Assembly: GCA_017938645.1 (NCBI GenBank)
Contig: JAGBBE010000165.1
Coordinates: 1-19,073, forward strand
Length of the DNA: 19,073 bases
Source of the DNA: Clostridia bacterium
GTDB taxonomy: Bacteria > Bacillota_A > Clostridia > Christensenellales > Aristaeellaceae
Direction: 5' to 3'
Part shown: positions 7,045-14,519 of the stretch, one piece after another
Layout of the letters: each line of letters begins with the position of its first letter
Position numbering within the stretch: position 1 is the first letter of the stretch
Notes under the pieces: generated by a model
Databases searched by the model: none
Told to the model about the DNA's origin: nothing
Seen by the model: the letters and a program-made list of their open reading frames with translations, nothing else
Program-made: the position numbers and the translations under genes

Positions 7045-8946
7045 TTATGATTCTCCTTTTCGATGGATAATCGTTGCAGATGCGTCATGCTTGCGGTCAA
7101 GCGTATGACGGGCTTTTCGATTTTCTACTGTATCAAAGATGATGGAGAAATCATAATCATCCGGATAGAGCTCGCTTGCAGGTACGAGCAGACGAATGCG
7201 GGTATGACGAATCAGTTTCTTTTCTCCTTTGATTTGTACGGTTACATTTCCGAGTTCGTCAGCGGGTGCATACACGATGCCTTTCTCTTTTTCGGGCATG
7301 ACCTCCACGGAATCTCCCATCTGAAAGGCTATTTGAGAGGTTTGTTTTGCAGCGGGGATGGCTTTGAGACGACCATGTCTCTTTACGCCCTTGACGGATG
7401 TTGTGTCTTTAAGAACATCTACGCCGCTTGTAACGATCTGCCTTGCGCAGGTGAGCAGATGATTCTCCATCCCCAGTCTTCGAATAATTTCCAGCGCACA
7501 GCTTTTGCCGGATTTGCCCATTTCCAGCCGGTAGAGCGGACGGAGAGTTTGCTCGTCAAAGGCCATTCGGGCGCTCATCAGGCTTTCGGCGTTCTTTACA
7601 TAGGTTTTCACCTCGGGATAATGCGTTGTAACCATGAAGAAACAACCGCTGTTTCTGAGATGTTCCAGAATGGCGACTGCAATGCCCATACCTTCCGTTG
7701 GATCGGTACCGCTGCCCAGTTCATCTAGAAGAATAAGACTATCTGAAGTAAAATGCCCGAGAATATCAAGCACATTGGTCATATGACCGGAGAAGGTAGA
7801 CAGATTGGATGTTAGACTCTGGCTGTCTCCAATATCGCAGTAGATGGCGTCGCGCATCGGAATGCAGCTGGTTTCATCACAGGGAATGTGGAGTCCGCAC
7901 TGCGCCATCAATGTAAGCAGACCAATGGTTTTCAGGGCGACGGTTTTTCCGCCTGTGTTGGGTCCTGTGATGACGATGCCACGGCAATCATCTGATACGT
8001 TCAGGTCCAACGGAACACACAAATCAGGATTCAGCAGAGGATGTCGGGCCTTCCGGAGTACAAAAGAACGGCCGCAGCTGATGGCGACGGGGGAGGCATG
8101 CATCTGTTCACTGAGCTGCGCTTTGGCGAACAGAACATCCAGTTCAGTCATTCGCGCGGCATTGGAGCGGATGGCGGAGGCTTTCTCAGCTGCAAGATCA
8201 CTCAGGGAATACAGAATACGGTGACATTCGAGTTCTTCCTCCAGAAGAAGCTGATCCATTTCGACCTGAAGATTGGCAATGCTGTTGGGCTCCATGAACA
8301 CCGTTCCGCCGGTTCGGGACTGGTCAACCACTGTACCGCCAAATTGACTTTGATATTGCTTTCGTACCGGCAGCGCATACCGTCCGGAACGCTGAACATA
8401 GTAGTGATCAGACAGCATCGCTTTTCTGGTTTGAAGAACATGGTTCAGTTTTTCTTTGATCCTTGATTCGACGCTAAACATGCTGTGACGAATTCGTTTG
8501 AGAGCAGTGCTGGCGTCGTCACGGATGGCACCGTGAAGAATGGAAGATTCAATTTCGTCCTGAAGCGAGGAAAGTGGCTCAAAGGCATAGCTGTAAGCAC
8601 TGAGCATATTATCCTGATAAATGCTCCGTTCGAGATAAGAGGTCATCCGCTTGCAGCATACACAGAATCGGACAATTTCTTCAAGCTGCTCTATGCTGAG
8701 CATTCCGCCTGCCTGCGCTATGCAAAGGCTTTCTTCCAGATTTTCCATGGCAGCGAGCGGGGGAGCACCAAAGGAAATGAGCATGCGTTTTGCGTCAGAG
8801 GTTTCCTGCATGGCACGCTGACACATCGCTTCGTCAAGCGAAGGTTCGAGTGAAAGAAGCGTATCCTTGGCACGAACGGAATAAGCGCAATCCGCCAGTT
8901 TCTGCAGAATGATATCGAATTCCAGATGTTTATGATGGATATTCAT
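7045..8946 (-). CDS. MutS2-family ATPase lacking the Smr domain
   Basis: A 633-residue protein with the MutS2 core: an N-terminal clamp/coiled-coil region beginning near HLEFDIILQKLADC, the VRSGRY-like segment YYVQRSGRYALPV, FMEPNSIANL, Walker A GPNTGGKT (328-335), and Walker B LILLDELGSGTDP (404-416) followed by TTHYPEVK. Full MutS2 proteins are about 780 residues and end in an Smr endonuclease domain. Here the Smr domain is absent and the protein ends after a KOW/SH3-like segment (FQMGDSVEVMPEKEKGIVYA) and a tail around YPDDYDFSIIF. Full MutS2 acts on branched DNA or collided ribosomes; without Smr this one is probably a non-cleaving ATPase. I recall similar short homologues in Clostridia, so it looks like a subfamily and not a broken gene. 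GGAGAG six nt upstream supports the ATG at 8946. Its leader is structured. Confidence 0.88.
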   Translation of the reverse strand: MNIHHKHLEFDIILQKLADCAYSVRAKDTLLSLEPSLDEAMCQRAMQETSDAKRMLISFGAPPLAAMENLEESLCIAQAGGMLSIEQLEEIVRFCVCCKRMTSYLERSIYQDNMLSAYSYAFEPLSSLQDEIESSILHGAIRDDASTALKRIRHSMFSVESRIKEKLNHVLQTRKAMLSDHYYVQRSGRYALPVRKQYQSQFGGTVVDQSRTGGTVFMEPNSIANLQVEMDQLLLEEELECHRILYSLSDLAAEKASAIRSNAARMTELDVLFAKAQLSEQMHASPVAISCGRSFVLRKARHPLLNPDLCVPLDLNVSDDCRGIVITGPNTGGKTVALKTIGLLTLMAQCGLHIPCDETSCIPMRDAIYCDIGDSQSLTSNLSTFSGHMTNVLDILGHFTSDSLILLDELGSGTDPTEGMGIAVAILEHLRNSGCFFMVTTHYPEVKTYVKNAESLMSARMAFDEQTLRPLYRLEMGKSGKSCALEIIRRLGMENHLLTCARQIVTSGVDVLKDTTSVKGVKRHGRLKAIPAAKQTSQIAFQMGDSVEVMPEKEKGIVYAPADELGNVTVQIKGEKKLIRHTRIRLLVPASELYPDDYDFSIIFDTVENRKARHTLDRKHDASATIIHRKGES

Positions 8947-9146
8947 TTTTATCTCTCCGTCTTTTCAGAATGGCATGACGGAATGTGGAACGTCTGTATG
9001 AACGCATCAAAAAAGACTTGCCGCACGATGCGTGTAGCAACATCATTGCACAGCAAACAAAGCGGTCATGCGCCGCCTGAATTGCCTACCAGCAATGGAC
9101 GTTCCTTACATCACCGATGCCAAACAAGCCCCTCCAAAAATAAGAT
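8947..9146 (-). ncRNA. Structured leader or small RNA upstream of the MutS2-family gene
   Basis: About 200 nt between a strong minus-strand promoter and the ATG at 8946, with no supported ORF. Hand folding finds an 8-bp helix GGAACGTC (9105-9098) with GACGTTCC (8994-8987), enclosing hairpins ATTGC/GCAAT, GCGG/CCGC and TTGC/GCAA and a 7-bp stem ACGCATC (9033-9027) with GATGCGT (9008-9002). A rival helix pairs GGGGCTTG (9132-9125) with CAAGTCTT (9020-9013) and runs into T6 (9014-9009), like a terminator. It crosses the 8-bp helix, so both cannot form in a nested fold. TCCGTC (8982-8977) pairs with GACGGA (8961-8956) and covers part of the ribosome site. It could be a cis-regulatory leader, or a free small RNA of about 135 nt. 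No known riboswitch, T-box or SRP motif was recognised. Confidence 0.4.
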
Positions 9147-9152
9147 AAACAC

Positions 9153-9181
9153 AGTATAGCATCTGCCAGATGGTATGTCAA
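9153..9181 (-). promoter_or_regulatory. Sigma-A-like promoter of the leader and MutS2-family gene
   Basis: On the minus strand a perfect TTGACA (9176-9181) is separated by exactly 17 nt from TATACT (9153-9158). Start expected near 9146. It is among the best-matched promoters in the window and is back to back with the tRNA promoter; the two -35 boxes are 13 bp apart. Confidence 0.8.
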
Positions 9182-9194
9182 TCAAAGAAACTCA

Positions 9195-9224
9195 TTGACG
9201 CTTTCATGGAAAAGATGATATAAT
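9195..9224 (+). promoter_or_regulatory. Sigma-A-like promoter of tRNA-Leu
   Basis: TTGACG (9195-9200), an 18-nt spacer and a perfect TATAAT (9219-9224). Transcription would begin about 9231, only a few bases before the mature tRNA 5' end at 9236. Confidence 0.8.
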
Positions 9225-9235
9225 CACATTCACTT

Positions 9236-9321
9236 GGGGGTGTGTTGGAATTGGTATACAATGCGGACTTAAAATCCGCCGCCCTATGGGATTGAGAGTT
9301 CGAGTCTCTTCGCCCCCACCA
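9236..9321 (+). tRNA. tRNA-Leu (anticodon UAA), CCA encoded
   Basis: An 86-nt class II tRNA. The acceptor strand GGGGGTG (9236-9242) pairs with CGCCCCC (9311-9317), followed by A and an encoded CCA (9319-9321). The anticodon stem GCGGA/TCCGC (9263-9267, 9275-9279) closes the loop CTTAAAA, with anticodon TAA at 9270-9272. A long variable arm with CCC-TAT-GGG is typical of leucine tRNAs. The T arm is GAGAG-TTCGAGT-CTCTT. It reads UUA and UUG codons. It has its own promoter and terminator and appears to be a single-gene unit. Confidence 0.97.
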
Positions 9322-9324
9322 GCT

Positions 9325-9361
9325 GCATTCAGATTCTTCGCAAGAGCCTGAATGCTTTTTT
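9325..9361 (+). terminator. Rho-independent terminator of tRNA-Leu
   Basis: GCATTCAG (9325-9332) pairs with CTGAATGC (9348-9355). After one A/C mismatch the stem continues as TTCTT/AAGAG around a CGC loop. Six T residues follow (9356-9361). It starts four nt after the tRNA CCA end. Confidence 0.9.
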
Positions 9362-9387
9362 ATTATAAGTGGAATGAGGTGAATGAC

Positions 9388-10050
9388 ATGTTCGATAGTG
9401 AAAAGTATATGGAAGAATTGATTGCTGCGCTGAAGCAGGCGTTTGGTTCACGCCTTGCATATGTCGGACTGCAGGGAAGCTATCTGAGAAACGAAGCGAC
9501 AGAAGAAAGCGATATTGATCCGATGGTTGTGATCGACGGCCTTTCGGCGGAGGATCTGAAAACGTACCGCAGCCTTATCGAACGGATGGAACATCCGGAA
9601 AAAAGCTGCGGTTTCATCTGCGGGAAAGATCAGCTGGCAAACTGGAATGCTCTGGAAATATATCACCTTCTTCACTCCACGAAGGATCTGCACGGCGAAC
9701 TGGGCTTGCTGATTCCCGTATATACCCGTGAGGATATGCGAAGCTATATCAAGCTCAGCCTCAATAATCTCAGTCACGCGATGTGCCATCGCAGTATTCA
9801 TGCAGAAGTGGGCAAACACATCACGCACCTTCCTGGAGATTTCAAGTCGGCCTTTTTTATCCTTCAGGACTTGCATGCGCTGCGTACAGGTGTGTTTCTC
9901 CGGACATCCAGCGAACTTGTGCAGGCGCTTGATGGAGCAGACCGTGCGGTTTTGAAAAGATATATTGCTATAAAGTCTGGAGCTGAACCGCTTGAAGAGG
10001 ATTTCAAGCTGCTGTTTGACTGGTGCTCGGAGACTATGGCGGTACTGTAA
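9388..10050 (+). CDS. Nucleotidyltransferase-fold protein of unknown substrate
   Basis: A 220-residue cytoplasmic protein with a polymerase-beta-like nucleotidyltransferase signature near the N terminus: LQGSYLRNEATEESDIDPMV, where Gly30-Ser31 and Asp42-x-Asp44 match the GS...DxD pattern that binds nucleotide and metal. The rest is mostly helical (SLNNLSHAMCHRSIHAEVGK, FFILQDLHALRTG) and resembles the helical half of aminoglycoside-nucleotidyltransferase-like proteins, but I cannot assign a substrate. The ATG at 9388 has GAGGTG six nt upstream. An earlier in-frame ATG at 9352 lies inside the tRNA terminator and is rejected. No clear promoter was found, so it may depend on read-through from the tRNA promoter. 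Proteins very like this are, to my memory, common in Clostridia and annotated only by domain. Alternatives are an antibiotic- or protein-modifying enzyme, or an orphan MNT-like antitoxin; no HEPN partner gene adjoins it. Confidence 0.8.
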   Translation: MFDSEKYMEELIAALKQAFGSRLAYVGLQGSYLRNEATEESDIDPMVVIDGLSAEDLKTYRSLIERMEHPEKSCGFICGKDQLANWNALEIYHLLHSTKDLHGELGLLIPVYTREDMRSYIKLSLNNLSHAMCHRSIHAEVGKHITHLPGDFKSAFFILQDLHALRTGVFLRTSSELVQALDGADRAVLKRYIAIKSGAEPLEEDFKLLFDWCSETMAVL

Positions 10051-10132
10051 ACTTTTTGCTTTTGCAGGCTGCAGAAACCGAATTTGTACAGCCATGCGGG
10101 AGAAGCATCTTTTATTTCACCTGTATTTGTGG

Positions 10133-10138
10133 TATAAT
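10133..10138 (+). promoter_or_regulatory. Extended -10 promoter of the iorA operon
   Basis: TATAAT at 10133-10138 is preceded by TGG, giving the extended -10 form TGnTATAAT. The -35 region is poor (TTTTAT, 17 nt upstream). It stands about 55 nt before the iorA ATG and no other good promoter was found before 16253, so it probably drives seven genes. Confidence 0.65.
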
Positions 10139-10154
10139 TTTTGATACTCTACTG

Positions 10155-10176
10155 TGAGGCGGTCTGCTTTGCCTCA
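10155..10176 (+). other. Small hairpin in the iorA leader
   Basis: TGAGGC (10155-10160) and GCCTCA (10171-10176) form a 6-bp perfect stem with a 10-nt loop, four nt before the iorA ribosome site AAGGAGG (10180-10186). It lacks a T run, so it is not a terminator. It could be an operator-like inverted repeat, an mRNA-stabilising hairpin or chance. Confidence 0.35.
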
Positions 10177-10194
10177 ACCAAGGAGGAAGTATAG

Positions 10195-11967
10195 ATGGAT
10201 AAACGATTGATTCCGGCTGAAACATTTGCTGCTGTGGAAGCCGAAGAACGTCTGATGCTCGGCAACGAAGCCGTGGCGCAGGGCGCGTGGGAAGCAGGTG
10301 TGATTGTTGCCGCCAGCTATCCCGGTACGCCCAGCACGGAAGTAACAGAATGTCTCGCGAAATTTCCTGAGATCAACTGTCAGTGGGCACCCAATGAAAA
10401 GGTCGCGGCTGAGGTTGCTTTTGGCGCGGCGATGTCGGGCGGACGTGCGATTACCTGCATGAAGCATGTTGGCGTCAACGTGGCTGCTGATCCGATTTTT
10501 ACTGCTGCCTATACCGGCGTCAATGCTGGTCTTGTGATTGTCTGTGCCGACGATCCGGCCATGCACTCCAGTCAGAATGAGCAGGACAGCCGCTACTATG
10601 CCCGTGCGGCGCATATTCCCATGCTCGAGCCTGCTGACAGCCAGGAATGCAGCGACTTTACCAAGCTGGCATTCTCCATGAGTGAGGAGCTGGATACGCC
10701 TGTTTTTCTGCGCTTGACTACCCGCATTGCGCATCAGCGCAGCGCGGTGCTTCCAGCGCAGCGCGGCGAGGCGGTTGTGCGTCCTTATCAGAAGGATCCT
10801 ATGAAATACGTGATGATGCCTGCAATGGCCAAGAAACGCCATCCCAAGGTTGAGGCACGTGAAAAGTTCCTTGCTGAGGCTGCCAATCAGCTGCCTGTGA
10901 ATGTTGTGCGCATGCGCGACACTTCTGTTGGTATCATCACCAGCGGCGTATGCTACCAGTACGTGCGTGACGCGATGCCCTTTGCAAGCACGCTGAAACT
11001 GGGCATGGTCTATCCGCTGCCGATGAAGCTCATTCGTGAGTTTGCGCAGAAGGTGGACAGGCTGATCGTTGTTGAAGAACTTGAAGGCCTGATCGAAAAG
11101 GACATCAAGGCTGCAGGCATCGAATGTGAAGGCAAGAACCTCACCGGACTTCAGGGAGAACTAAGCGTCGAAAAGCTCCGCTGCGTCCTCAACGGTGAAA
11201 AGGAACCTGAGGCTGTACAGTCTGAACTGCCCGGCCGTCCTCCGGTGCTCTGCCCGGGCTGTCCGCACCGCGGCGTGTTCTATGATCTCAATCGCCTTGG
11301 CCTGCGCGTGATGGGCGATATTGGCTGCTACACGCTGGCTGCGCTTCCGCCTCTGTCCTCTTTGGATGCCTGCTTGTGCATGGGCGCCAGCATCGGCATG
11401 GCCAGCGGTGCTGAACGTGCACATGGCAAGGATTTCTCCCGCGGCACCGTGGCTGTGCTCGGCGACAGCACCTTTATTCACAGCGGCATCACCTCGCTGA
11501 TTGATGCTGTTTATAATCAAGAGACGATCACGGTTATCATTCTGGATAACCGCATTACCGGCATGACCGGTCATCAGCAGAATCCGGCCAGCGGCCGTGA
11601 TATTCACAATCAGCCTGCGCCTCAGCTCAATATTGAAAAGCTTGTGGAAAGCTGCGGCGTCAAGGATATCGCCATTGTCGATCCCTTCGACCTGAAGGCC
11701 ACTGAAAAGGCGATCCGCGAGGCGGTTTCGCATGAGGAGGTCAGCGTGGTGATAGCTCGACGTCCCTGCGCGCTGCTGGACAAGACTATGCGTCCTCCGT
11801 ATGTTATTGACGGATGCAAAGGCTGCGGTGCTTGCATGAAGCTCAGCTGCCCGGCTATCGAACGTCATGGAAAACTGGTGGAAATCAATCCTGCGCTCTG
11901 TATCGGCTGCGGCATGTGCGAGCAGGTTTGTCCCTTCCATGCCATCAAGTGCGCAGAGGAGGTCTGA
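10195..11967 (+). CDS. iorA: Indolepyruvate:ferredoxin oxidoreductase, alpha subunit
   Basis: Together with IorB it oxidatively decarboxylates indolepyruvate and other aryl-pyruvates to aryl-acetyl-CoA, reducing ferredoxin, in anaerobic aromatic amino-acid fermentation. The 590-residue product has an N-terminal pyrimidine-binding domain (ASYPGTPSTEV near 40-50), the central CPGCPHRG (from 353), and a thiamine-diphosphate domain with GDIGCYT (from 374), GDSTFIHSG (from 423) and DNRITGMTGHQQNP. The C-terminal ferredoxin domain has two 4Fe-4S motifs: Cys541, 544, 547, 552 and Cys569, 572, 575, 579. AAGGAGG eight nt before the ATG supports the start. It is the first gene of the operon; the iorB ribosome site lies within its last codons. 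Length and domain order match the family, so the assignment is firm. True substrate preference among aryl-pyruvates cannot be read from sequence. Confidence 0.96.
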   Translation: MDKRLIPAETFAAVEAEERLMLGNEAVAQGAWEAGVIVAASYPGTPSTEVTECLAKFPEINCQWAPNEKVAAEVAFGAAMSGGRAITCMKHVGVNVAADPIFTAAYTGVNAGLVIVCADDPAMHSSQNEQDSRYYARAAHIPMLEPADSQECSDFTKLAFSMSEELDTPVFLRLTTRIAHQRSAVLPAQRGEAVVRPYQKDPMKYVMMPAMAKKRHPKVEAREKFLAEAANQLPVNVVRMRDTSVGIITSGVCYQYVRDAMPFASTLKLGMVYPLPMKLIREFAQKVDRLIVVEELEGLIEKDIKAAGIECEGKNLTGLQGELSVEKLRCVLNGEKEPEAVQSELPGRPPVLCPGCPHRGVFYDLNRLGLRVMGDIGCYTLAALPPLSSLDACLCMGASIGMASGAERAHGKDFSRGTVAVLGDSTFIHSGITSLIDAVYNQETITVIILDNRITGMTGHQQNPASGRDIHNQPAPQLNIEKLVESCGVKDIAIVDPFDLKATEKAIREAVSHEEVSVVIARRPCALLDKTMRPPYVIDGCKGCGACMKLSCPAIERHGKLVEINPALCIGCGMCEQVCPFHAIKCAEEV

Positions 11968-11969
11968 AC

Positions 11970-12548
11970 ATGAGTCAGGTAAAATTTGATCTGGTGATCG
12001 TCGGCGTCGGCGGACAGGGTACTCTTCTTGCAAGCAAGATTCTGGGCCGTCTGGCGCTGAAGGAAGGCTGCGGCGTAAAGGTAAGCGAGGTTCATGGCAT
12101 GAGCCAGCGCGGCGGAAGCGTTATTACCCATGTTCGCGTGGGCGACCGCGTGCATTCTCCCATTGTTGCAGCCGGAGAAGCGGATTTCCTGCTCAGCTTT
12201 GAACAGCTCGAAGCTGCTCGTGCGGCGTCTTTCCTCAAAGAAGGCGGCGTTGCGATTGTCAATACGCAGTGCATTCTGCCCATGCCGGTGATTACCGGAT
12301 CGGCTGTCTATCCGGCTGATCCGCTGACGGCTCTTTCGCACTGCCGCGTTGAAAAGGCTGATGCATTGCAGATTGCTGTGGAGTGCGGCAGTCAGAAGGC
12401 GCTGAATCTGGTGCTTCTGGGCATGCTTTCCAAGCATCTGCCGTTTGAAGAAAAGGCTTGGCATGAGGCTATTGGCGCATGCGTTCCCGCCAAGACGCTA
12501 GCGGTCAATCTGGCGGCGTTTACCCGCGGACGCGAACTGGCAGACTAA
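11970..12548 (+). CDS. iorB: Indolepyruvate:ferredoxin oxidoreductase, beta subunit
   Basis: The 192-residue gamma-domain subunit that completes the IorAB enzyme and helps bind CoA and the active-site cofactor. It shows the family signatures VGVGGQGTLLASKILG (11-26) and SEVHGMSQRGGSV (39-51), and a middle segment around EADFLLSFEQLEA. The ATG at 11970 is two nt after the iorA stop, and GAGGAGG inside the end of iorA serves as the ribosome site. The reading frame is open further upstream, but that part overlaps the iorA ferredoxin domain and is a shadow. The two-gene order iorA-iorB is the usual one. Equimolar expression by tight coupling is expected. Confidence 0.95.
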   Translation: MSQVKFDLVIVGVGGQGTLLASKILGRLALKEGCGVKVSEVHGMSQRGGSVITHVRVGDRVHSPIVAAGEADFLLSFEQLEAARAASFLKEGGVAIVNTQCILPMPVITGSAVYPADPLTALSHCRVEKADALQIAVECGSQKALNLVLLGMLSKHLPFEEKAWHEAIGACVPAKTLAVNLAAFTRGRELAD

Positions 12549-12572
12549 GTGAAACGACAAGAAGGTTACAGG

Positions 12573-13685
12573 ATGCTAAGACAGAATCGGGTCGTTATTG
12601 ACATGGAAGCGATCCGGAACAATTATCTTGTATTAAAGGAGCATGTGGGTGAAGGCGTAGAGGTTATGCCGGTGATCAAGGCCAATGCGTACGGTCACGG
12701 TATGCTGGAAACAGCGCGCGCGCTCAGTGCACTTGGAGCATCTCACTTTGCGGTTGCTATTCCGGATGAAGGCGTCGAATTGCGTCTGGGCGGAATCGAA
12801 GGAGAAATCCTTGTGCTTGGCGCTGCGATGCCGCTTGCTGCATGCGATGCAATTGCCTATGGTCTGACACAGACGGTGTTCACACCGGAAATGGTGGAAT
12901 GGCTCAATCGCGAAGCCTGTGAACAGAAGCGGACCGCGCTGGTACATATCAAGCTGGATACCGGTATGAATCGTATTGGCCTCAGAACTCAAGCGGAGGC
13001 TCTCGCACTTGCTGACATGCTGGCAAAATGTCCGCATGTAAAGGTAACAGGCATCTACACCCATTTTGCGGATGCAGATTCTCCGATTGACGGCGAACTC
13101 AATCCTTTCAGTCGGGAACAGCTCAAGCGTTTCCATGAGCTTCGCGCGTGTTTCGACGCTTCCATTCCTGCACATGTGGCAAACAGTGCGGTTGGCCTGC
13201 TGGAACCGGACGCCTATTTTGGTATGGTTCGCGAAGGGATCTCACTCTATGGCTATCCGCCGGTTGCCACAGAGGTGTCGTTCCGTCCTGCGCTTCGCTG
13301 GACAACGGAAGTGGTCAATGTCAAAACCATCGGTATTGGCGATACCGTTGGCTACGGAAGAACATATGCTGCAGAACAGGAAATGCGGATTGCCACCATT
13401 GCCGTCGGTTATGGTGATGGGTATCACCGCAGCCTGTCCAACAAGGGTGAGGTACTTATCCGCGGAAAACGCGCGCCTATTGTGGGCCGTGTATGCATGG
13501 ATCAGACGATGGTGGATGTAACGAACATTCCCGGTACCGTGCCCGGAGATGAAGTGGTTCTGATTGGATCCCAGGGTGCAGAAACCATTGATGCGGAACA
13601 GGTCGCTGCGTGGGCAGGAACGATCAGCTATGAGGTGCTGCTTGCGGTGACGCAGCGTGTGCCCAGAATCTTTGAGAACCTTTGA
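12573..13685 (+). CDS. alr: Alanine racemase
   Basis: A PLP enzyme that interconverts L- and D-alanine to supply D-Ala for peptidoglycan. The 370-residue protein has the cofactor lysine in VMPVIKANAYGHG (Lys36), the DTGMNRIGLR motif, HVANSAVGLL, the second catalytic base in DTVGYGRTY (Tyr261), and VGRVCMDQTMVDVT. These are in the normal order and the length is normal. The ATG at 12573 is preceded by AAGAAGG at good distance. A GTG at 12549, directly after the iorB stop, would add eight residues but has no ribosome site. It lies 24 nt after iorB, probably in the same transcript. The neighbourhood suggests the racemase serves wall synthesis and not spore germination, but a spore-associated role as in other Alr enzymes cannot be excluded. 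Confidence 0.95.
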   Translation: MLRQNRVVIDMEAIRNNYLVLKEHVGEGVEVMPVIKANAYGHGMLETARALSALGASHFAVAIPDEGVELRLGGIEGEILVLGAAMPLAACDAIAYGLTQTVFTPEMVEWLNREACEQKRTALVHIKLDTGMNRIGLRTQAEALALADMLAKCPHVKVTGIYTHFADADSPIDGELNPFSREQLKRFHELRACFDASIPAHVANSAVGLLEPDAYFGMVREGISLYGYPPVATEVSFRPALRWTTEVVNVKTIGIGDTVGYGRTYAAEQEMRIATIAVGYGDGYHRSLSNKGEVLIRGKRAPIVGRVCMDQTMVDVTNIPGTVPGDEVVLIGSQGAETIDAEQVAAWAGTISYEVLLAVTQRVPRIFENL

Positions 13686-13705
13686 CATAAGGAAAGGGAA
13701 AAACA

Positions 13706-14515
13706 ATGCAGAGCAAAAACAAAAAGACAAAGACCGTAGAGATCGTCCAAAGGCCGATTATCAAAGGCTCCTGGAACGGAAAGGATGCACTGAAACTTGC
13801 CTTCAAGCGCATGATTGTGATGCTTGCTGTGGCAGTCATCTATCTTATTGCTGGTATCATGCTTGCGTTTGAAGGCATGTGGGGCCGCATCCTCAGCTGT
13901 ATCTTTACTGTTTTTGTGACGGCTTATTATCTGTATGGTTCCGGCGTATCCAAGGGCCAGACGGACGCTGCTTTCGGCGAAATTCTCTATGAACGTGAGA
14001 AGAACGGTCATGCGATCACCGACGATGATCGTCAGCGCAGCTTCCATCCCATGAAGGGTCTGTTTGCCACGCTGGTTGGAGCAGCTCCGTTTGTGGTGTT
14101 CGCTATCATTTTTGCGTGCCTGACCAAGGAATACACTTATCAGCTTGGCAATCTGCCTGCTTGGGCTTCCAGCCTGACTGCACAGACCGAATTTGGCGAT
14201 GCGCTGCATTATTATGAGCTGCAGACCAGCATGGGTGCGATTGACTTCATGCGCATCATCGACCGCACCATGATCATGCCCTTCATCAATGTGGCTGCGC
14301 ATTTCGGCAACAAGGCAGTTCTGCTTGCTGAACGCCTCAGTCCCATCCTGATTCTTGTTGCTCCTGCTGGCTATGCCCTCGGATATGCGCAAGGTCTCAA
14401 TTTCCGCACCAAGATCAACACCGGCATCAAAATGGGCGACGATAAGAAAAAACGCAGGGAGCGCAAGGCTCGCAAGCAGCGTCAGCAGAGCAAGGCTCCT
14501 GAGCGCCTGATCTGA
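13706..14515 (+). CDS. Membrane protein of unknown function
   Basis: A 269-residue protein that I do not recognise. It has a short basic N terminus, two adjacent membrane helices at about 36-55 and 59-77, a charged loop (about 80-115, with GHAITDDDRQRSFHPMKG), a third helix at about 117-141, an amphipathic stretch with aromatic residues, and a fourth hydrophobic segment at about 226-246 (SPILILVAPAGYALGYAQG). It ends in a strongly basic tail (KKKRRERKARKQRQQ). AAGGAAAGGG before the ATG at 13706 supports the start. It lies 20 nt after alr and 4 nt before rsmD, so it is well inside the operon. The basic tail would lie on the cytoplasmic side and could contact nucleic acid or phospholipid head groups. 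No catalytic motif was seen. Its operon position gives no firm functional hint. Confidence 0.75.
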   Translation: MQSKNKKTKTVEIVQRPIIKGSWNGKDALKLAFKRMIVMLAVAVIYLIAGIMLAFEGMWGRILSCIFTVFVTAYYLYGSGVSKGQTDAAFGEILYEREKNGHAITDDDRQRSFHPMKGLFATLVGAAPFVVFAIIFACLTKEYTYQLGNLPAWASSLTAQTEFGDALHYYELQTSMGAIDFMRIIDRTMIMPFINVAAHFGNKAVLLAERLSPILILVAPAGYALGYAQGLNFRTKINTGIKMGDDKKKRRERKARKQRQQSKAPERLI

Positions 14516-14519
14516 TCAT

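Noticed and set aside
8947..9146. T-box, SRP RNA or a standard riboswitch
   Set aside because: No T-box GGTGG-type sequence, no SRP tetraloop/asymmetric-loop motif and no recognisable riboswitch core was found. A 6S-like RNA could not be confirmed or excluded by eye.
8926..9159. Plus-strand open frame of 77 codons in the intergenic region
   Set aside because: It begins inside the MutS2-family gene on the other strand, has no ribosome site, and runs opposite the structured leader.
11161..12033. Minus-strand open frame of about 290 codons across the iorA/iorB junction
   Set aside because: Antisense shadow of two well-identified genes; composition is low in recognisable protein features.
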